Below are positions 1 to 9,831 of a stretch of DNA of 60,000 nucleotides, piece by piece. The notes below the pieces were generated by a model. That model saw only the letters and a list, made by a program, of their open reading frames with translations. It searched no databases and was not told the origin of the DNA. Where the stretch lies: contig OX442314.1 of assembly GCA_949358305.1 (NCBI GenBank), positions 42,604,581-42,664,580 of the forward strand, in the 5' to 3' direction. The stretch is from Strigamia acuminata. Lineage: Eukaryota > Arthropoda > Chilopoda > Geophilomorpha > Linotaeniidae. The number at the start of each line of letters is the position of its first letter. Position 1 is the stretch's first letter. The position numbers and the translations under genes are program-made.

Positions 1-133
1 AAAATGTTGCGTTTTCTTTTGCTTTATTCGAATTTTCAGAAAATAAATGGAAGGCACTTTTAGCTCCAAAGTCCGAACTTAGTTTGCAATGCAACATCCG
101 GCTATTTTATGCAAAACGGGATGGACTAATCGT

Positions 134-331
134 CAGCTGTCAATCGTCAGCTGGCAGCTGGCAGCTGACGAATCGGATTATCTGGCTAATCCCCAAAAAA
201 CGCCGAAACTAATCGGCAGCTGTCAGCTGTCAATAGTCAGCTGCCGGTTTTTGGCCGACAGCTGCGCCGATTTTTGACCGTCAGCTGCGCTGGTTTTTGG
301 CGGACAGCTGCCGACTGTCGACCGTCAGCTG
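134..331. promoter_or_regulatory. Cluster of eleven CAGCTG E-box motifs (one per unit)
   Basis: Eleven CAGCTG hexamers lie in about 200 bp, mostly as GTCAGCTG or GGCAGCTG. The cluster follows the array lectin genes about 330 bp after the lectin stop codon. Equivalent clusters start at 5322, 11062, 16802, 22549, 28357, 33274, 38492 and 43704. CAGCTG is a known bHLH E-box core and is palindromic; binding here is inference. Alternatively this is a simple minisatellite built on a palindromic hexamer. A short ORF crossing it is a by-product of the repeat. Confidence 0.5.
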
Positions 332-335
332 ATAA

Positions 336-961
336 CATGAAATAAATTAAATACACTCGAAAATAACATAAAAACCTGAAATAAACTCGAAAAAAAACAT
401 GAAAACATGAAATAAACTCGATAAAAACCTGAAAACAAATGAAATAAACATATGTAAACAGATTAAATAAACATATGTAAACAGATGAAATAAACATGTA
501 AACATAAAATACACGCAAGTTTAAAAAAATATTCTTAACTAACTTTTACATGTTGACCTGTTTCAGAGGAATATGATCCGCGTGTAGAATTCCTTTTTGA
601 ACCTTGATCGCAAGTGCTTTCAAATTATCTTCAATGAAAATTTAGTGAAATTTAAATTTTTTAATGGTAAACTTACTAAAATTTAAATTTTTTAATGGTA
701 AACTTACTAAAATTTAAATTTTTTAATGAAGAATTTAATGAAATTTGGGGGTAGAAATATATATTTGCAAAAGTGCGCGGAGAACAAGAGAAACCATCTA
801 AAATAAATAGATGATAACACTCGGATAAAACAAATTTCAATTAAAAAATCTCGCAGATGAAAAAACCGAGGAAACAAACAACGAAGATGAGGCAGATGAG
901 AATCTAGTTGCTTCGGGATAACATTTGGCACACGTCACAAGAACGTTCCCGCATTCACCAA
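336..961. repeat. AT-rich degenerate repeats, incl. 31-bp tandem repeat
   Basis: No gene is seen here. Positions 336-520 hold loose repeats built on 'gaaataaac' and 'atatgtaaacag'. From 648 a 31-bp unit beginning aaatttaaattttttaatgg is repeated, with three core copies in this unit. The same place has five cores in units 4, 5 and 6 and three in the other units, which makes it a useful marker of unit ancestry. Confidence 0.7.
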
Positions 962-1738
962 TATACAGGGTGTCCTGCCGAACACCTACCAGGTGAATTA
1001 TTTCACAATCATGTAAATTTAAAAATATTTTTGATTATGAATTTAAGTAAATGACATGTGACGAATTCAATGAAACATGTTAAATTCATGTGACATTGTT
1101 GCATCACTGTTTTGCATCTCGTAACTTTTAAACCAACAATGCTACGCAAAACATGTCAATTGCAAAGTTGTAGAGAACCATCTAATTAGTTTAGAACTGT
1201 TCTTAAAAAAATTATTTTTTACTGAAATGTTTTGAGAAAAAAAGGTTTTAAATGTTAGTCTACTCAGCTTTGTAACCTAAAACTATCATGTGGAATGTAT
1301 TTCCAAAATAAATTATTTCCTTTCTTATGTGTTTCCTTACTTCTACTTACAAATATGACCCAATAAAGTGTCTTAATTGAGGATTAGCTAGGTTGCCTCA
1401 ATAGTTTTAAGTTACAAAGCTGAGTTACAAAGCTGAGTAGACTAACATTTCAAACCTTTTTTCTCAAAACTTTTCAGTAAGAGATAATTTTTTTTAAGAA
1501 CAGTTCTAGACTAATTAGAAGGTGCTCTACAACTTTGCAATTGACATTTTTTGTGTAGCATTGTTGGTTTAAAAGTTACGAGCTGCAAAACAGTGATGCA
1601 ACAATGTCACATGAATTTAACATGTTTCATTGAATTCGTCACATGTCATTGACTTAAATTCATAATCAAAAGTTTTTTTGAATTAACATGATTATGAAAT
1701 AATTCACCTGGTAGGTGTTCGGCGGGACACCCTGTATA
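962..1738. mobile_element. 777-bp foldback MITE (unit 0)
   Basis: The element is almost wholly palindromic. The left arm is 962-1276 and the right arm 1424-1738, about 315 bp each, with a roughly 147-bp centre. The ends read tatacagggtgtcc and its complement, ggacaccctgtata, so a TA target duplication is possible. It has no coding capacity and is therefore a non-autonomous DNA element. It sits just upstream of the TFIIA gamma copy. Minus-strand ORFs crossing its right arm are by-products. Confidence 0.8.
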
Positions 1739-1822
1739 ACAACGCGGAATTAAACACAAAACTATTGTACAGCCGTTGTCGACATTCGTTGAATCAGTGT
1801 TTGGTATTTTCACGCATTCAGA

Positions 1823-2130
1823 ATGACTTACCAACTTTATCGCAACACGAGTTTGGGAAATGCTCTGCAAGACACGTTGGACGATTTTATTCAAAGTCAA
1901 CACATTTCGCCGCAGCTAGCGCTTAAAGTTCTCCAGCAATTCGACAAAGCCATCAACACTGCACTTGCAACGCGGGTGAAGACAGATTAACATTCAAGGT
2001 AGATCGTTTGGAAACGTACCGATTGATGGACCGCGTGTGGACATTCGAGTTAAGAGGCGTCGATTTCACTCAAATGCCGCAATTGCCGAAATTAGATAAA
2101 GTGAAAATAGTTGCGTGCGACGCCAAATAA
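1823..2130 (+). pseudogene. GTF2A2: TFIIA gamma (small subunit) copy, frameshifted, unit 0
   Basis: The ATG at 1823 opens a 55-residue frame starting [19 protein letters not shown], with [20 protein letters not shown] and FDKAIN following. This is the N-terminal helical-bundle half of the TFIIA small subunit, which joins TBP-DNA complexes at Pol II promoters. The frame stops at 1988-1990. From 1984 the next frame continues the family exactly ([19 protein letters not shown], then DKVKIVACDAK) to a TAA at 2128-2130. One missing base near 1983 explains this. Both halves together give about normal length (roughly 103 residues), without introns. An AATAAA lies at 2190. It could be a processed copy or an expressed 55-residue fragment. 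Family assignment is firm; function is doubtful. Confidence 0.88.
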
Positions 2131-2229
2131 TCGTTAAACTTTTGTTTTCCTTTAATTTCTGTCCGTCTAATGCACCGTATAAACAAGTAAATAAAAATAT
2201 TGAATTAATCATTTTAATTTATTGCAATT

Positions 2230-2272
2230 CGTAGAAAAAATGTGTGTTTTGAAAACACACATTTTTTCTACG
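2230..2272. other. Perfect 43-nt hairpin plus adjoining half-palindrome (every unit)
   Basis: Two perfect 21-nt arms (cgtagaaaaaatgtgtgttt and one more t) flank a single G. The hairpin lies about 100 bp after the TFIIA gamma stop. It is followed at about 2276-2307 by the left arm, and only the first bases of the right arm, of a second palindrome that is complete only at 45618-45670. Equivalent hairpins start at 7442, 13182, 18922, 24708, 30267, 35433, 40612 and about 45569. It may be a cruciform-forming site or a small foldback element. Confidence 0.75.
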
Positions 2273-2307
2273 AAATGACGTCATCGTCCATGAAAACACT
2301 GTTTTCA

Positions 2308-2462
2308 AAGAAACGCAGAAATAACTTTCTGCGTGATCAACAACGAACACAGTAATTTGACCGGTGAAGAATAATTCATAATCACCACAAACAATCAACA
2401 TTTTCTTTCACGAGACATTCAGTCACGTTATTAAAACCAATAAAACCACTTTTCGCGCTGCA
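2308..2462. repeat. Recurrent 155-bp module (starts each unit)
   Basis: This stretch (tgcgtgatcaacaacgaac ... attaaaaccaataaaaccac ... cgcgctgca) starts every unit. It also occurs outside the array at 48871-49020 and 59625-59810. In the 59625 copy it lies directly upstream of a lectin gene start. It has a TCAGTC initiator-like motif and a CCAAT-like motif, so it may be the ancestral lectin promoter or 5' leader. That is inference; a dispersed repeat is the alternative. Copies in the array start at 7520, 13260, 19000, 24786, 30345, 35511 and 40690. Confidence 0.55.
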
Positions 2463-2464
2463 AG

Positions 2465-3400
2465 TCGATTGAAATTTGACATAAACTTGTCAAAGTTTGA
2501 CCAAAATTGGGAGAAATTTGTCAAATATTGTCAAAATTTGGCAAAATTTGTCAAAAAAATTTGTCAAATACCATACTGCCTCGATTAAACGCCGGACGTA
2601 ACTAAGCGCCGGGACTCGATTAAACGCCGGGGGCTCGGCGGCGTGTAGTGCACTCATAAATGCCGCCCCTAACCGACCCGCCCGGCGGTGGGTCGGGTCG
2701 AAAAAAATTAATGAACGCCCCGGCGTTTATTCGAGGCAGGACAGTTATTGTCAAAAATTGTGAGTAATTTGTCAAAATATGAGAAAAATTTGAGAAAAAG
2801 ATGAGAAAAAGTTGAGAAAAAGTTGAGAAAAAGTTGAGAAAAAGTTGAGAAAAAGTTGAGAAAAAGTTGAGAAAAAGTTGAGAAAAAGTTGAGAAAAAGT
2901 TGAGAAAAAGTTGAGAAAAATTTGAGAAAAAGTTGAGAAAAAGTTGAGAAAAAGTTGAGAAAAAGTTGAGAAAAATTTGAGAAAAATTTGAGAAAAATTT
3001 GACAAATTTTGACATATTTTAGAAATTTTGCAGAAAATTTTGACAAACTTTGACTTATTTTGACAAATTTTGAGAAATTTTGAGAAATTTTGCTCAAATT
3101 TTGACAAACTTTGACATATTTTGAGAATTTTTGAGAAATTTTGAGAAATTTTGCCTAAATTTTGACAAACTTTGACATATTTTGACAAGTTTTGAGAAAT
3201 TTTGCTCAAATTCTGACAAACTTTGACATATTTTGACAAATTTTGAGAATTTTTCTCAAATTTTTCTCAAATTTTTCTCAAATTTTGAGAAATTTTGACA
3301 AATTTTAAGAGATTTTGAGAAATTTTGAGAAATTTTGACAAATTTTGACAAATTTTGACAAATTTTGGCATATTTTGACATATTTTGACATATTTTTTAG
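2465..3400. repeat. 11-bp-period minisatellite, unit 1 (936 bp)
   Basis: The core from about 2779 to 3000 repeats gttgagaaaaa with few changes. The remainder is a looser 11-bp repeat on ttttgacaaa and ttttgagaaa. Eleven is not a multiple of three, so three repeats encode an 11-residue period in each frame. This produces the long low-complexity minus-strand ORFs, which I do not accept as genes. Confidence 0.9.
2576..2739. mobile_element. GC-rich 164-bp foldback MITE (unit 1)
   Basis: A GC-rich island stands in very AT-rich repeats. Its ends are inverted: ctgcctcgattaaacgccgg at the left and the complement of ctgcctcgaataaacgccgg at the right. The centre holds ggtgggtcgggtcg and its near-complement. 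There is no coding capacity and no clear target duplication. It sits at the same place in each complete unit. Confidence 0.7.
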
Positions 3401-4091
3401 TTAAATAAATACAAAATTTTATCCCTTCTTCAATTTTCCATTTGCCAAATTTTATTACCGTCAAACAATTCTATCGAACACGGCTCAACAATCACAAAAT
3501 GCATAATGGCTGCCTAACTCGCTCCTAACTCGGTCCTCACCCAACCAGCTCTCACCAACAAATGGCACAATCCTGTCTGTGCACAACATCTTTATATAGA
3601 CTACACTATATATACCCTGTACTAGGATATATACAGACCTATACCTACATATATAATAATATAATGTTTTGTACCTATCTACAAATAAGTAGGCTTAAAT
3701 TTAGCATTGAATTCAATGTTAATCGCGGAACAAGTAGAGAATATGACGTTTTTCATTCAGCTCCATGATCACAGATCATCACCTCAGTTTGCAGTATTTA
3801 CTCGCTAGAGTGCGCAACAAGTACGACTTTCCCGCCTATCCATCGTGCTGGCACAATGGCCGACCGCCTTCTCCTTACTTGTTAGTCGCAATTCTCCAAC
3901 GTCGTGTGCAACCAGTTCACCTAGGATGTCTCAAAGTGACAAACTACAAAATACTGGGACAAACAAAAATCACAATCCATCGCCGAGAAAATCGTCCGAA
4001 GCGCGAACCAACACATCGAATCGAATCGAATCGAAACCATCACAAACAATCAAACACGGCACGGGTTAACTAACATTGCAGCGAGTCGGAA
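3401..4091 (+). promoter_or_regulatory. Region upstream of lectin (no gene; possible promoter/5' leader)
   Basis: No convincing coding exon is seen. A TATATAG stands at about 3593 and further tatata stretches up to 3655. A short tcgaatcgaatcgaa run lies near 4016-4034. At 4065-4080 a ctaac branch-like motif precedes attgcag, a possible 3' splice site just before the proposed lectin exon 1. This would make part of the region a 5' UTR exon and intron. Equivalent sequence precedes each array lectin. Small plus-strand ORFs here look like noise. Confidence 0.35.
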
Positions 4092-5090
4092 ATGTGGGAG
4101 GGAAGAAGAGCGTGAGATAGAAAGTCCGGGTATGCGATTTCGAATTTGAACTGACAAACAAGCTTTACTTGATTTAATTAATTTCTCGTTTGACAGCAAG
4201 AAAAAAATCCTCTGGATAATATTGGCTGTGCTTTGTTGCTGTTGCTGCTTTATTTGCGTAGCAGTCCTGGGTGCAATACTCGGATACGCGATCATCGGTG
4301 GAGGCGGATCCGCTAAAGGACAAGGAGCGTTCGAACCCGGAGGTTTATTTGGCGGTGAGTCCGATAAAAATTGCCCTCGAATACTTTGCACTGAAGCGAC
4401 TCGTAATTCTGATTGCAGAACCGCTAAACTATTGTCCCCCGACCAGAACGAAAGCTACAAACGTTCCTCCGGTCAAAAAACTGGATTTCTCCAAGGCGGA
4501 TAAAAGTCAAACGACGCAGAGTAGCGACTATACACGAATCACGGCTGCGGAACAGTTTTCGGTCGAGTTCGCGGTAGATGCCGATTCGTTTACTTGTAGC
4601 CACACTTCCTCGTCAGGCGAGCCGCTGGACAAGACACCGTGGTGGCGACTTGATATGACTGTCCAGCACGTGATTGATAACGTGGTTTTTGTGGGTAGAA
4701 AAGGCTTCTGTGAGTTGAAATGTGCGCGCTTGTGCGTGCAGGTGTTGAGCAATTGTAATTGTATTTGCAGATGCGAGAGACAACGATATGGAGGTTCGAG
4801 TCGGCGATCACATCGATGGGGTTGGTATACTCGGGCCATTCTCCAAGAACGGATTGTGTAATGAATTTCGAGGCGTGCGAGAAGCGGGGAAGGACATTGA
4901 TTTCAAATGTCCACCGACGCTGATAGGGCGATACATAACGGTGCAGAAGATTAAGTACAAAAGTTATCTCGTTCTAACTATTTGTACGCTGGAGATTAAT
5001 GGATACGTAGTGCCACCGCCGGCGCCACTGCCGGCGCCACGAAAGCAAGAAAGACGACAGAAAAGATTGATTCGCAACTGGTTTCACTAA
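4092..5090 (+). CDS. Membrane-anchored F-type-lectin-like protein, array copy 1 (A type)
   Basis: Proposed exons are 4092-4111, 4197-4354, 4419-4709 and 4771-5090, all with GT-AG introns and consistent phases, giving 262 residues. Residues 8-10 are KKK; about 11-40 form one membrane segment with five cysteines in a row (20-24), then GGGGS. This suggests a type II anchor with the C terminus outside and possible palmitoylation. A linker runs to about 95. Residues 105-236 match the F-type lectin (fucolectin) fold: CSHT (119-122), PWWRLDM (133-139), MEVRVGD (163-169), FKCPP, IGRYITV (208-214), LTICTLEINGY (225-235). The tail has PPPAPLPAP and RRQKR. Family knowledge: such domains bind fucose, but the usual His and RxD...R residues are not kept, so sugar binding is doubtful. 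AATAAA lies at 5174. The start is inferred: unspliced, the older start at 4132 meets TGA at 4147. Confidence 0.68.
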
Positions 5091-5188
5091 TATTTATTAG
5101 TTGAATATGGTATATTCTCTGATGACTTGTTCTAATGTTATGTTTTGTTAAGCATCGTTTATGAATGAGAAAAAATAAACGTTTGTGT

Positions 5189-6173
5189 AAAATGTTGCGT
5201 TTTCTTTTGCTTTATTCGAATTTTCAGAAAATAAATGGAAGGCACTTTTAGCTCCAAAGTCCGAACTTAGTTTGCAATGCAACATCCGGCTATTTTATGC
5301 AAAACGGTATGGACTAATCGTCAGCTGTCAATCGTCAGCTGGCAGCTGGCAGCTGACGAATCGGATTATCTGGCTAATCCCCAAAAAACGCCGAAACTAA
5401 TCGGCAGCTGTCAGCTGTCAATAGTCAGCTGCCGGTTTTTGGCCGACAGCTGCGCCGATTTTTGACCGTCAGCTGCGCTGGTTTTTGGCGGACAGCTGCC
5501 GACTGTCGACCGTCAGCTGATAACATGAAATAAATTAAATACACTCGAAAATAACATAAAAACCTGAAATAAACTCGAAAAAAAACATGAAAACATGAAA
5601 TAAACTCGATAAAAACCTGAAAACAAATGAAATAAACATATGTAAACAGATTAAATAAACATATGTAAACAGATGAAATAAACATGTAAACAGATAAAAT
5701 ATTAAACATGAAAACATAAAATACACGCAAGTTTAAAAAAATATTCTTAACTAACTTTTACATGTTGACCTGTTTCAGAGGAATATGATCCGCGTGTAGA
5801 ATTCCTTTTTGAACCTTGATCGCAAGTGCTTTCAAATTATCTTCAATGAAAATTTAGTGAAATTTAAATTTTTTAATGGTAAACTTACTAAAATTTAAAT
5901 TTTTTAATGGTAAACTTACTAAAATTTAAATTTTTTAATGAAGAATTTAATGAAATTTGGGGGTAGAAATATATATTTGCAAAAGTGCGCGGAGAACAAG
6001 AGAAACCATCTAAAATAAATAGATGATAACACTCGGATAAAACAAATTTCAATTAAAAAATCTCGCAGATGAAAAAACCGAGGAAACAAACAACGAAGAT
6101 GAGGCAGATGAGAATCTAGTTGCTTCGGGATAACATTTGGCACACGTCACAAGAACGTTCCCGCATTCACCAA
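5189..6173. repeat. Lectin 3' flank, CAGCTG cluster and AT-rich repeats (unit 1)
   Basis: This stretch has no gene. It matches 1-961 but has the extra 24-bp segment (near 5691-5715) that unit 0 lacks. Confidence 0.6.
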
Positions 6174-6950
6174 TATACAGGGTGTCCTGCCGAACACCTA
6201 CCAGGTGAATTATTTCACAATCATGTAAATTTAAAAATATTTTTGATTATGAATTTAAGTAAATGACATGTGACGAATTCAATGAAACATGTTAAATTCA
6301 TGTGACATTGTTGCATCACTGTTTTGCATCTCGTAACTTTTAAACCAACAATGCTACGCAAAACATGTCAATTGCAAAGTTGTAGAGAACCATCTAATTA
6401 GTTTAGAACTGTTCTTAAAAAAATTATTTTTTACTGAAATGTTTTGAGAAAAAAAGGTTTTAAATGTTAGTCTACTCAGCTTTGTAACCTAAAACTATCA
6501 TGTGGAATGTATTTCCAAAATAAATTATTTCCTTTCTTATGTGTTTCCTTACTTCTACTTACAAATATGACCCAATAAAGTGTCTTAATTGAGGATTAGC
6601 TAGGTTGCCTCAATAGTTTTAAGTTACAAAGCTGAGTTACAAAGCTGAGTAGACTAACATTTCAAACCTTTTTTCTCAAAACTTTTCAGTAAGAGATAAT
6701 TTTTTTTAAGAACAGTTCTAGACTAATTAGAAGGTGCTCTACAACTTTGCAATTGACATTTTTTGTGTAGCATTGTTGGTTTAAAAGTTACGAGCTGCAA
6801 AACAGTGATGCAACAATGTCACATGAATTTAACATGTTTCATTGAATTCGTCACATGTCATTGACTTAAATTCATAATCAAAAGTTTTTTTGAATTAACA
6901 TGATTATGAAATAATTCACCTGGTAGGTGTTCGGCGGGACACCCTGTATA
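6174..6950. mobile_element. 777-bp foldback MITE (unit 1)
   Basis: Full-length copy, both arms intact, at the same insertion point as in unit 0. The insertion therefore predates amplification. Confidence 0.8.
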
Positions 6951-7034
6951 ACAACGCGGAATTAAACACAAAACTATTGTACAGCCGTTGTCGACATTCG
7001 TTGAATCAGTGTTTGGTATTTTCACGCATTCAGA

Positions 7035-7342
7035 ATGACTTACCAACTTTATCGCAACACGAGTTTGGGAAATGCTCTGCAAGACACGTTGGACGATTTT
7101 ATTCAAAGTCAACACATTTCGCCGCAGCTAGCGCTTAAAGTTCTCCAGCAATTCGACAAAGCCATCAACACTGCACTTGCAACGCGGGTGAAGACAGATT
7201 AACATTCAAGGTAGATCGTTTGGAAACGTACCGATTGATGGACCGCGTGTGGACATTCGAGTTAAGAGGCGTCGATTTCACTCAAATGCCGCAATTGCCG
7301 AAATTAGATAAAGTGAAAATAGTTGCGTGCGACGCCAAATAA
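7035..7342 (+). pseudogene. GTF2A2: TFIIA gamma copy, frameshifted (unit 1)
   Basis: Same 55-codon first frame and same one-base frameshift as the copy at 1823. It lies about 2 kb downstream of the unit 1 lectin and about 85 bp after the foldback MITE. Confidence 0.85.
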
Positions 7343-7676
7343 TCGTTAAACTTTTGTTTTCCTTTAATTTCTGTCCGTCTAATGCACCGTATAAACAAGT
7401 AAATAAAAATATTGAATTAATCATTTTAATTTATTGCAATTCGTAGAAAAAATGTGTGTTTTGAAAACACACATTTTTTCTACGAAATGACGTCATCGTC
7501 CATGAAAACACTGTTTTCAAAGAAACGCAGAAATAACTTTCTGCGTGATCAACAACGAACACAGTAATTTGACCGGTGAAGAATAATTCATAATCACCAC
7601 AAACAATCAACATTTTCTTTCACGAGACATTCAGTCACGTTATTAAAACCAATAAAACCACTTTTCGCGCTGCAAG

Positions 7677-9140
7677 TCGATTGAAATTTGACATAAACTT
7701 GTCAAAGTTTGACCAAAATTGGGAGAAATTTGTCAAATATTGTCAAAATTTGGCAAAATTTGTCAAAAAAATTTGTCAAATACCATACTGCCTCGATTAA
7801 ACGCCGGACGTAACTAAGCGCCGGGACTCGATTAAACGCCGGGGGCTCGGCGGCGTGTAGTGCACTCATAAATGCCGCCCCTAACCGACCCGCCCGGCGG
7901 TGGGTCGGGTCGAAAAAAATTAATGAACGCCCCGGCGTTTATTCGAGGCAGGACAGTTATTGTCAAAAATTGTGAGTAATTTGTCAAAATATGAGAAAAA
8001 TTTGAGAAAAAGATGAGAAAAAGTTGAGAAAAAGTTGAGAAAAAGTTGAGAAAAAGTTGAGAAAAAGTTGAGAAAAAGTTGAGAAAAAGTTGAGAAAAAG
8101 TTGAGAAAAAGTTAAGAAAAAGTTGAGAAAAATTTGAGAAAAAGTTGAGAAAAAGTTGAGAAAAAGTTGAGAAAAAGTTGAGAAAAAGTTGAGAAAAAGT
8201 TGAGAAAAAGTTGAGAAAAAGTTGAGAAAAAGTCGAGAAAAAGTCGAGAAAAAGTTGAGAAAAATTTGAGAAAAAGTTGAGAAAAATTTGAGAAAAATTT
8301 GAGAAAAATTTGACAAATTTTGACATATTTTGAGAAATTTTGAGAAATTTTGCAGAAAATTTTGACAAACTTTGACTTATTTTGACAAATTTTGAGAAAT
8401 TTTGAGAAATTTTGCTCAAATTTTGACAAACTTTGACATATTTTGAGAATTTTTGAGAAATTTTGAGAAATTTTGCCTAAATTTTGACAAACTTTGACAT
8501 ATTTTGACAAGTTTTGAGAAATTTTGCTCAAATTCTGACAAACTTTGACATATTTTGACAAATTTTGAGAATTTTTCTCAAATTTTTCTCAAATTTTTCT
8601 CAAATTTTGAGAAATTTTGAGAATTTTTCTCAAATTTTTCTCAAATTTTTCTCAAATTTTGAGAAATTTTGACAAATTTTAAGAGATTTTGAGAAATTTT
8701 GAGAAATTTTGACAAATTTTGACAAATTTTGACAAATTTTGACAAGTTTTGAGAAATTTTGCTCAAATTCTGACAAACTTTGACATATTTTGACAAATTT
8801 TGAGAATTTTTCTCAAATTTTTCTCAAATTTTTCTCAAATTTTGAGAAATTTTGACAAATTTTAAGAGATTTTGAGAAATTTTGAGAAATTTTGACAAAT
8901 TTTGACAAATTTTGACAAATTTTGACAAGTTTTGAGAAATTTTGCTCAAATTCTGACAAACTTTGACATATTTTGACAAATTTTGAGAATTTTTCTCAAA
9001 TTTTTCTCAAATTTTTCTCAAATTTTGAGAAATTTTGACAAATTTTAAGAGATTTTGAGAAATTTTGAGAAATTTTGACAAATTTTGACAAATTTTGACA
9101 AATTTTGGCATATTTTGACATATTTTGACATATTTTTTAG
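7677..9140. repeat. 11-bp-period minisatellite with higher-order copies, unit 2 (1464 bp)
   Basis: The block is longer than in unit 1 for two reasons. The gttgagaaaaa core is extended and includes gtcgag and gttaag variants. In addition, a block starting gacaagttttgagaaatttt recurs at about 8506, 8741 and 8934 (steps of about 235 and 193 bp), which is a higher-order repeat. Confidence 0.88.
7788..7951. mobile_element. GC-rich foldback MITE (unit 2)
   Basis: Copy of the element at 2576-2739; no difference noted. Confidence 0.7.
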
Positions 9141-9831
9141 TTAAATAAATACAAAATTTTATCCCTTCTTCAATTTTCCATTTGCCAAATTTTATTACCG
9201 TCAAACAATTCTATCGAACACGGCTCAACAATCACAAAATGCATAATGGCTGCCTAACTCGCTCCTAACTCGGTCCTCACCCAACCAGCTCTCACCAACA
9301 AATGGCACAATCCTGTCTGTGCACAACATCTTTATATAGACTACACTATATATACCCTGTACTAGGATATATACAGACCTATACCTACATATATAATAAT
9401 ATAATGTTTTGTACCTATCTACAAATAAGTAGGCTTAAATTTAGCATTGAATTCAATGTTAATCGCGGAACAAGTAGAGAATATGACGTTTTTCATTCAG
9501 CTCCATGATCACAGATCATCACCTCAGTTTGCAGTATTTACTCGCTAGAGTGCGCAACAAGTACGACTTTCCCGCCTATCCATCGTGCTGGCACAATGGC
9601 CGACCGCCTTCTCCTTACTTGTTAGTCGCAATTCTCCAACGTCGTGTGCAACCAGTTCACCTAGGATGTCTCAAAGTGACAAACTACAAAATACTGGGAC
9701 AAACAAAAATCACAATCCATCGCCGAGAAAATCGTCCGAAGCGCGAACCAACACATCGAATCGAATCGAATCGAAACCATCACAAACAATCAAACACGGC
9801 ACGGGTTAACTAACATTGCAGCGAGTCGGAA

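Larger units (their letters stand above)
1..2307 (+). repeat. Tandem array, partial unit 0 (right part)
   Basis: The window opens inside the array. This piece matches the right part of every later unit: CAGCTG cluster, AT-rich stretch, foldback MITE, TFIIA gamma remnant and palindromes. It lacks a 24-bp segment near 500 that units 1-3, 7 and 8 have. I set the unit phase by the right end of the array (45652), where repeated sequence stops within a palindrome. More units probably lie to the left. Confidence 0.9.
2308..7519 (+). repeat. Tandem array unit 1
   Basis: 5212 bp. Minisatellite block of 936 bp, A-type lectin, three cores of the 31-bp repeat, full-length foldback MITE. Confidence 0.9.

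Noticed and set aside
89-518. Short ORFs crossing the CAGCTG cluster on both strands
   Set aside because: Repeat-derived peptides (QLSIVS, VYFRF) without domain features.
707-931. Minus-strand 74-residue ORF present in all units
   Set aside because: Conserved only because the unit is copied. It has no family features and AT-rich composition.
1646-1903. Minus-strand 85-residue ORF
   Set aside because: It overlaps the MITE arm and the antisense of TFIIA gamma, whose plus-strand reading is clearly the real one.
2620-3239. Overlapping minus-strand ORFs with FSQLFLNFFST repeats (and equivalents in all units)
   Set aside because: They follow from the 11-bp minisatellite being open in all frames on one strand. 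Their ends read into the GC-rich MITE and they change length with repeat number.
4050-4391. Minus-strand 113-residue ORF with QQQQQ opposite the lectin
   Set aside because: It is the complement of the poly-Cys codons and other lectin sequence.
4271-4861. 196-residue plus-strand ORF over the lectin region (and 165-166-residue forms)
   Set aside because: It reads intron 2 and the wrong frame of exon 2, then runs into intron 3. The spliced frame explains the membrane segment and the whole lectin fold better.
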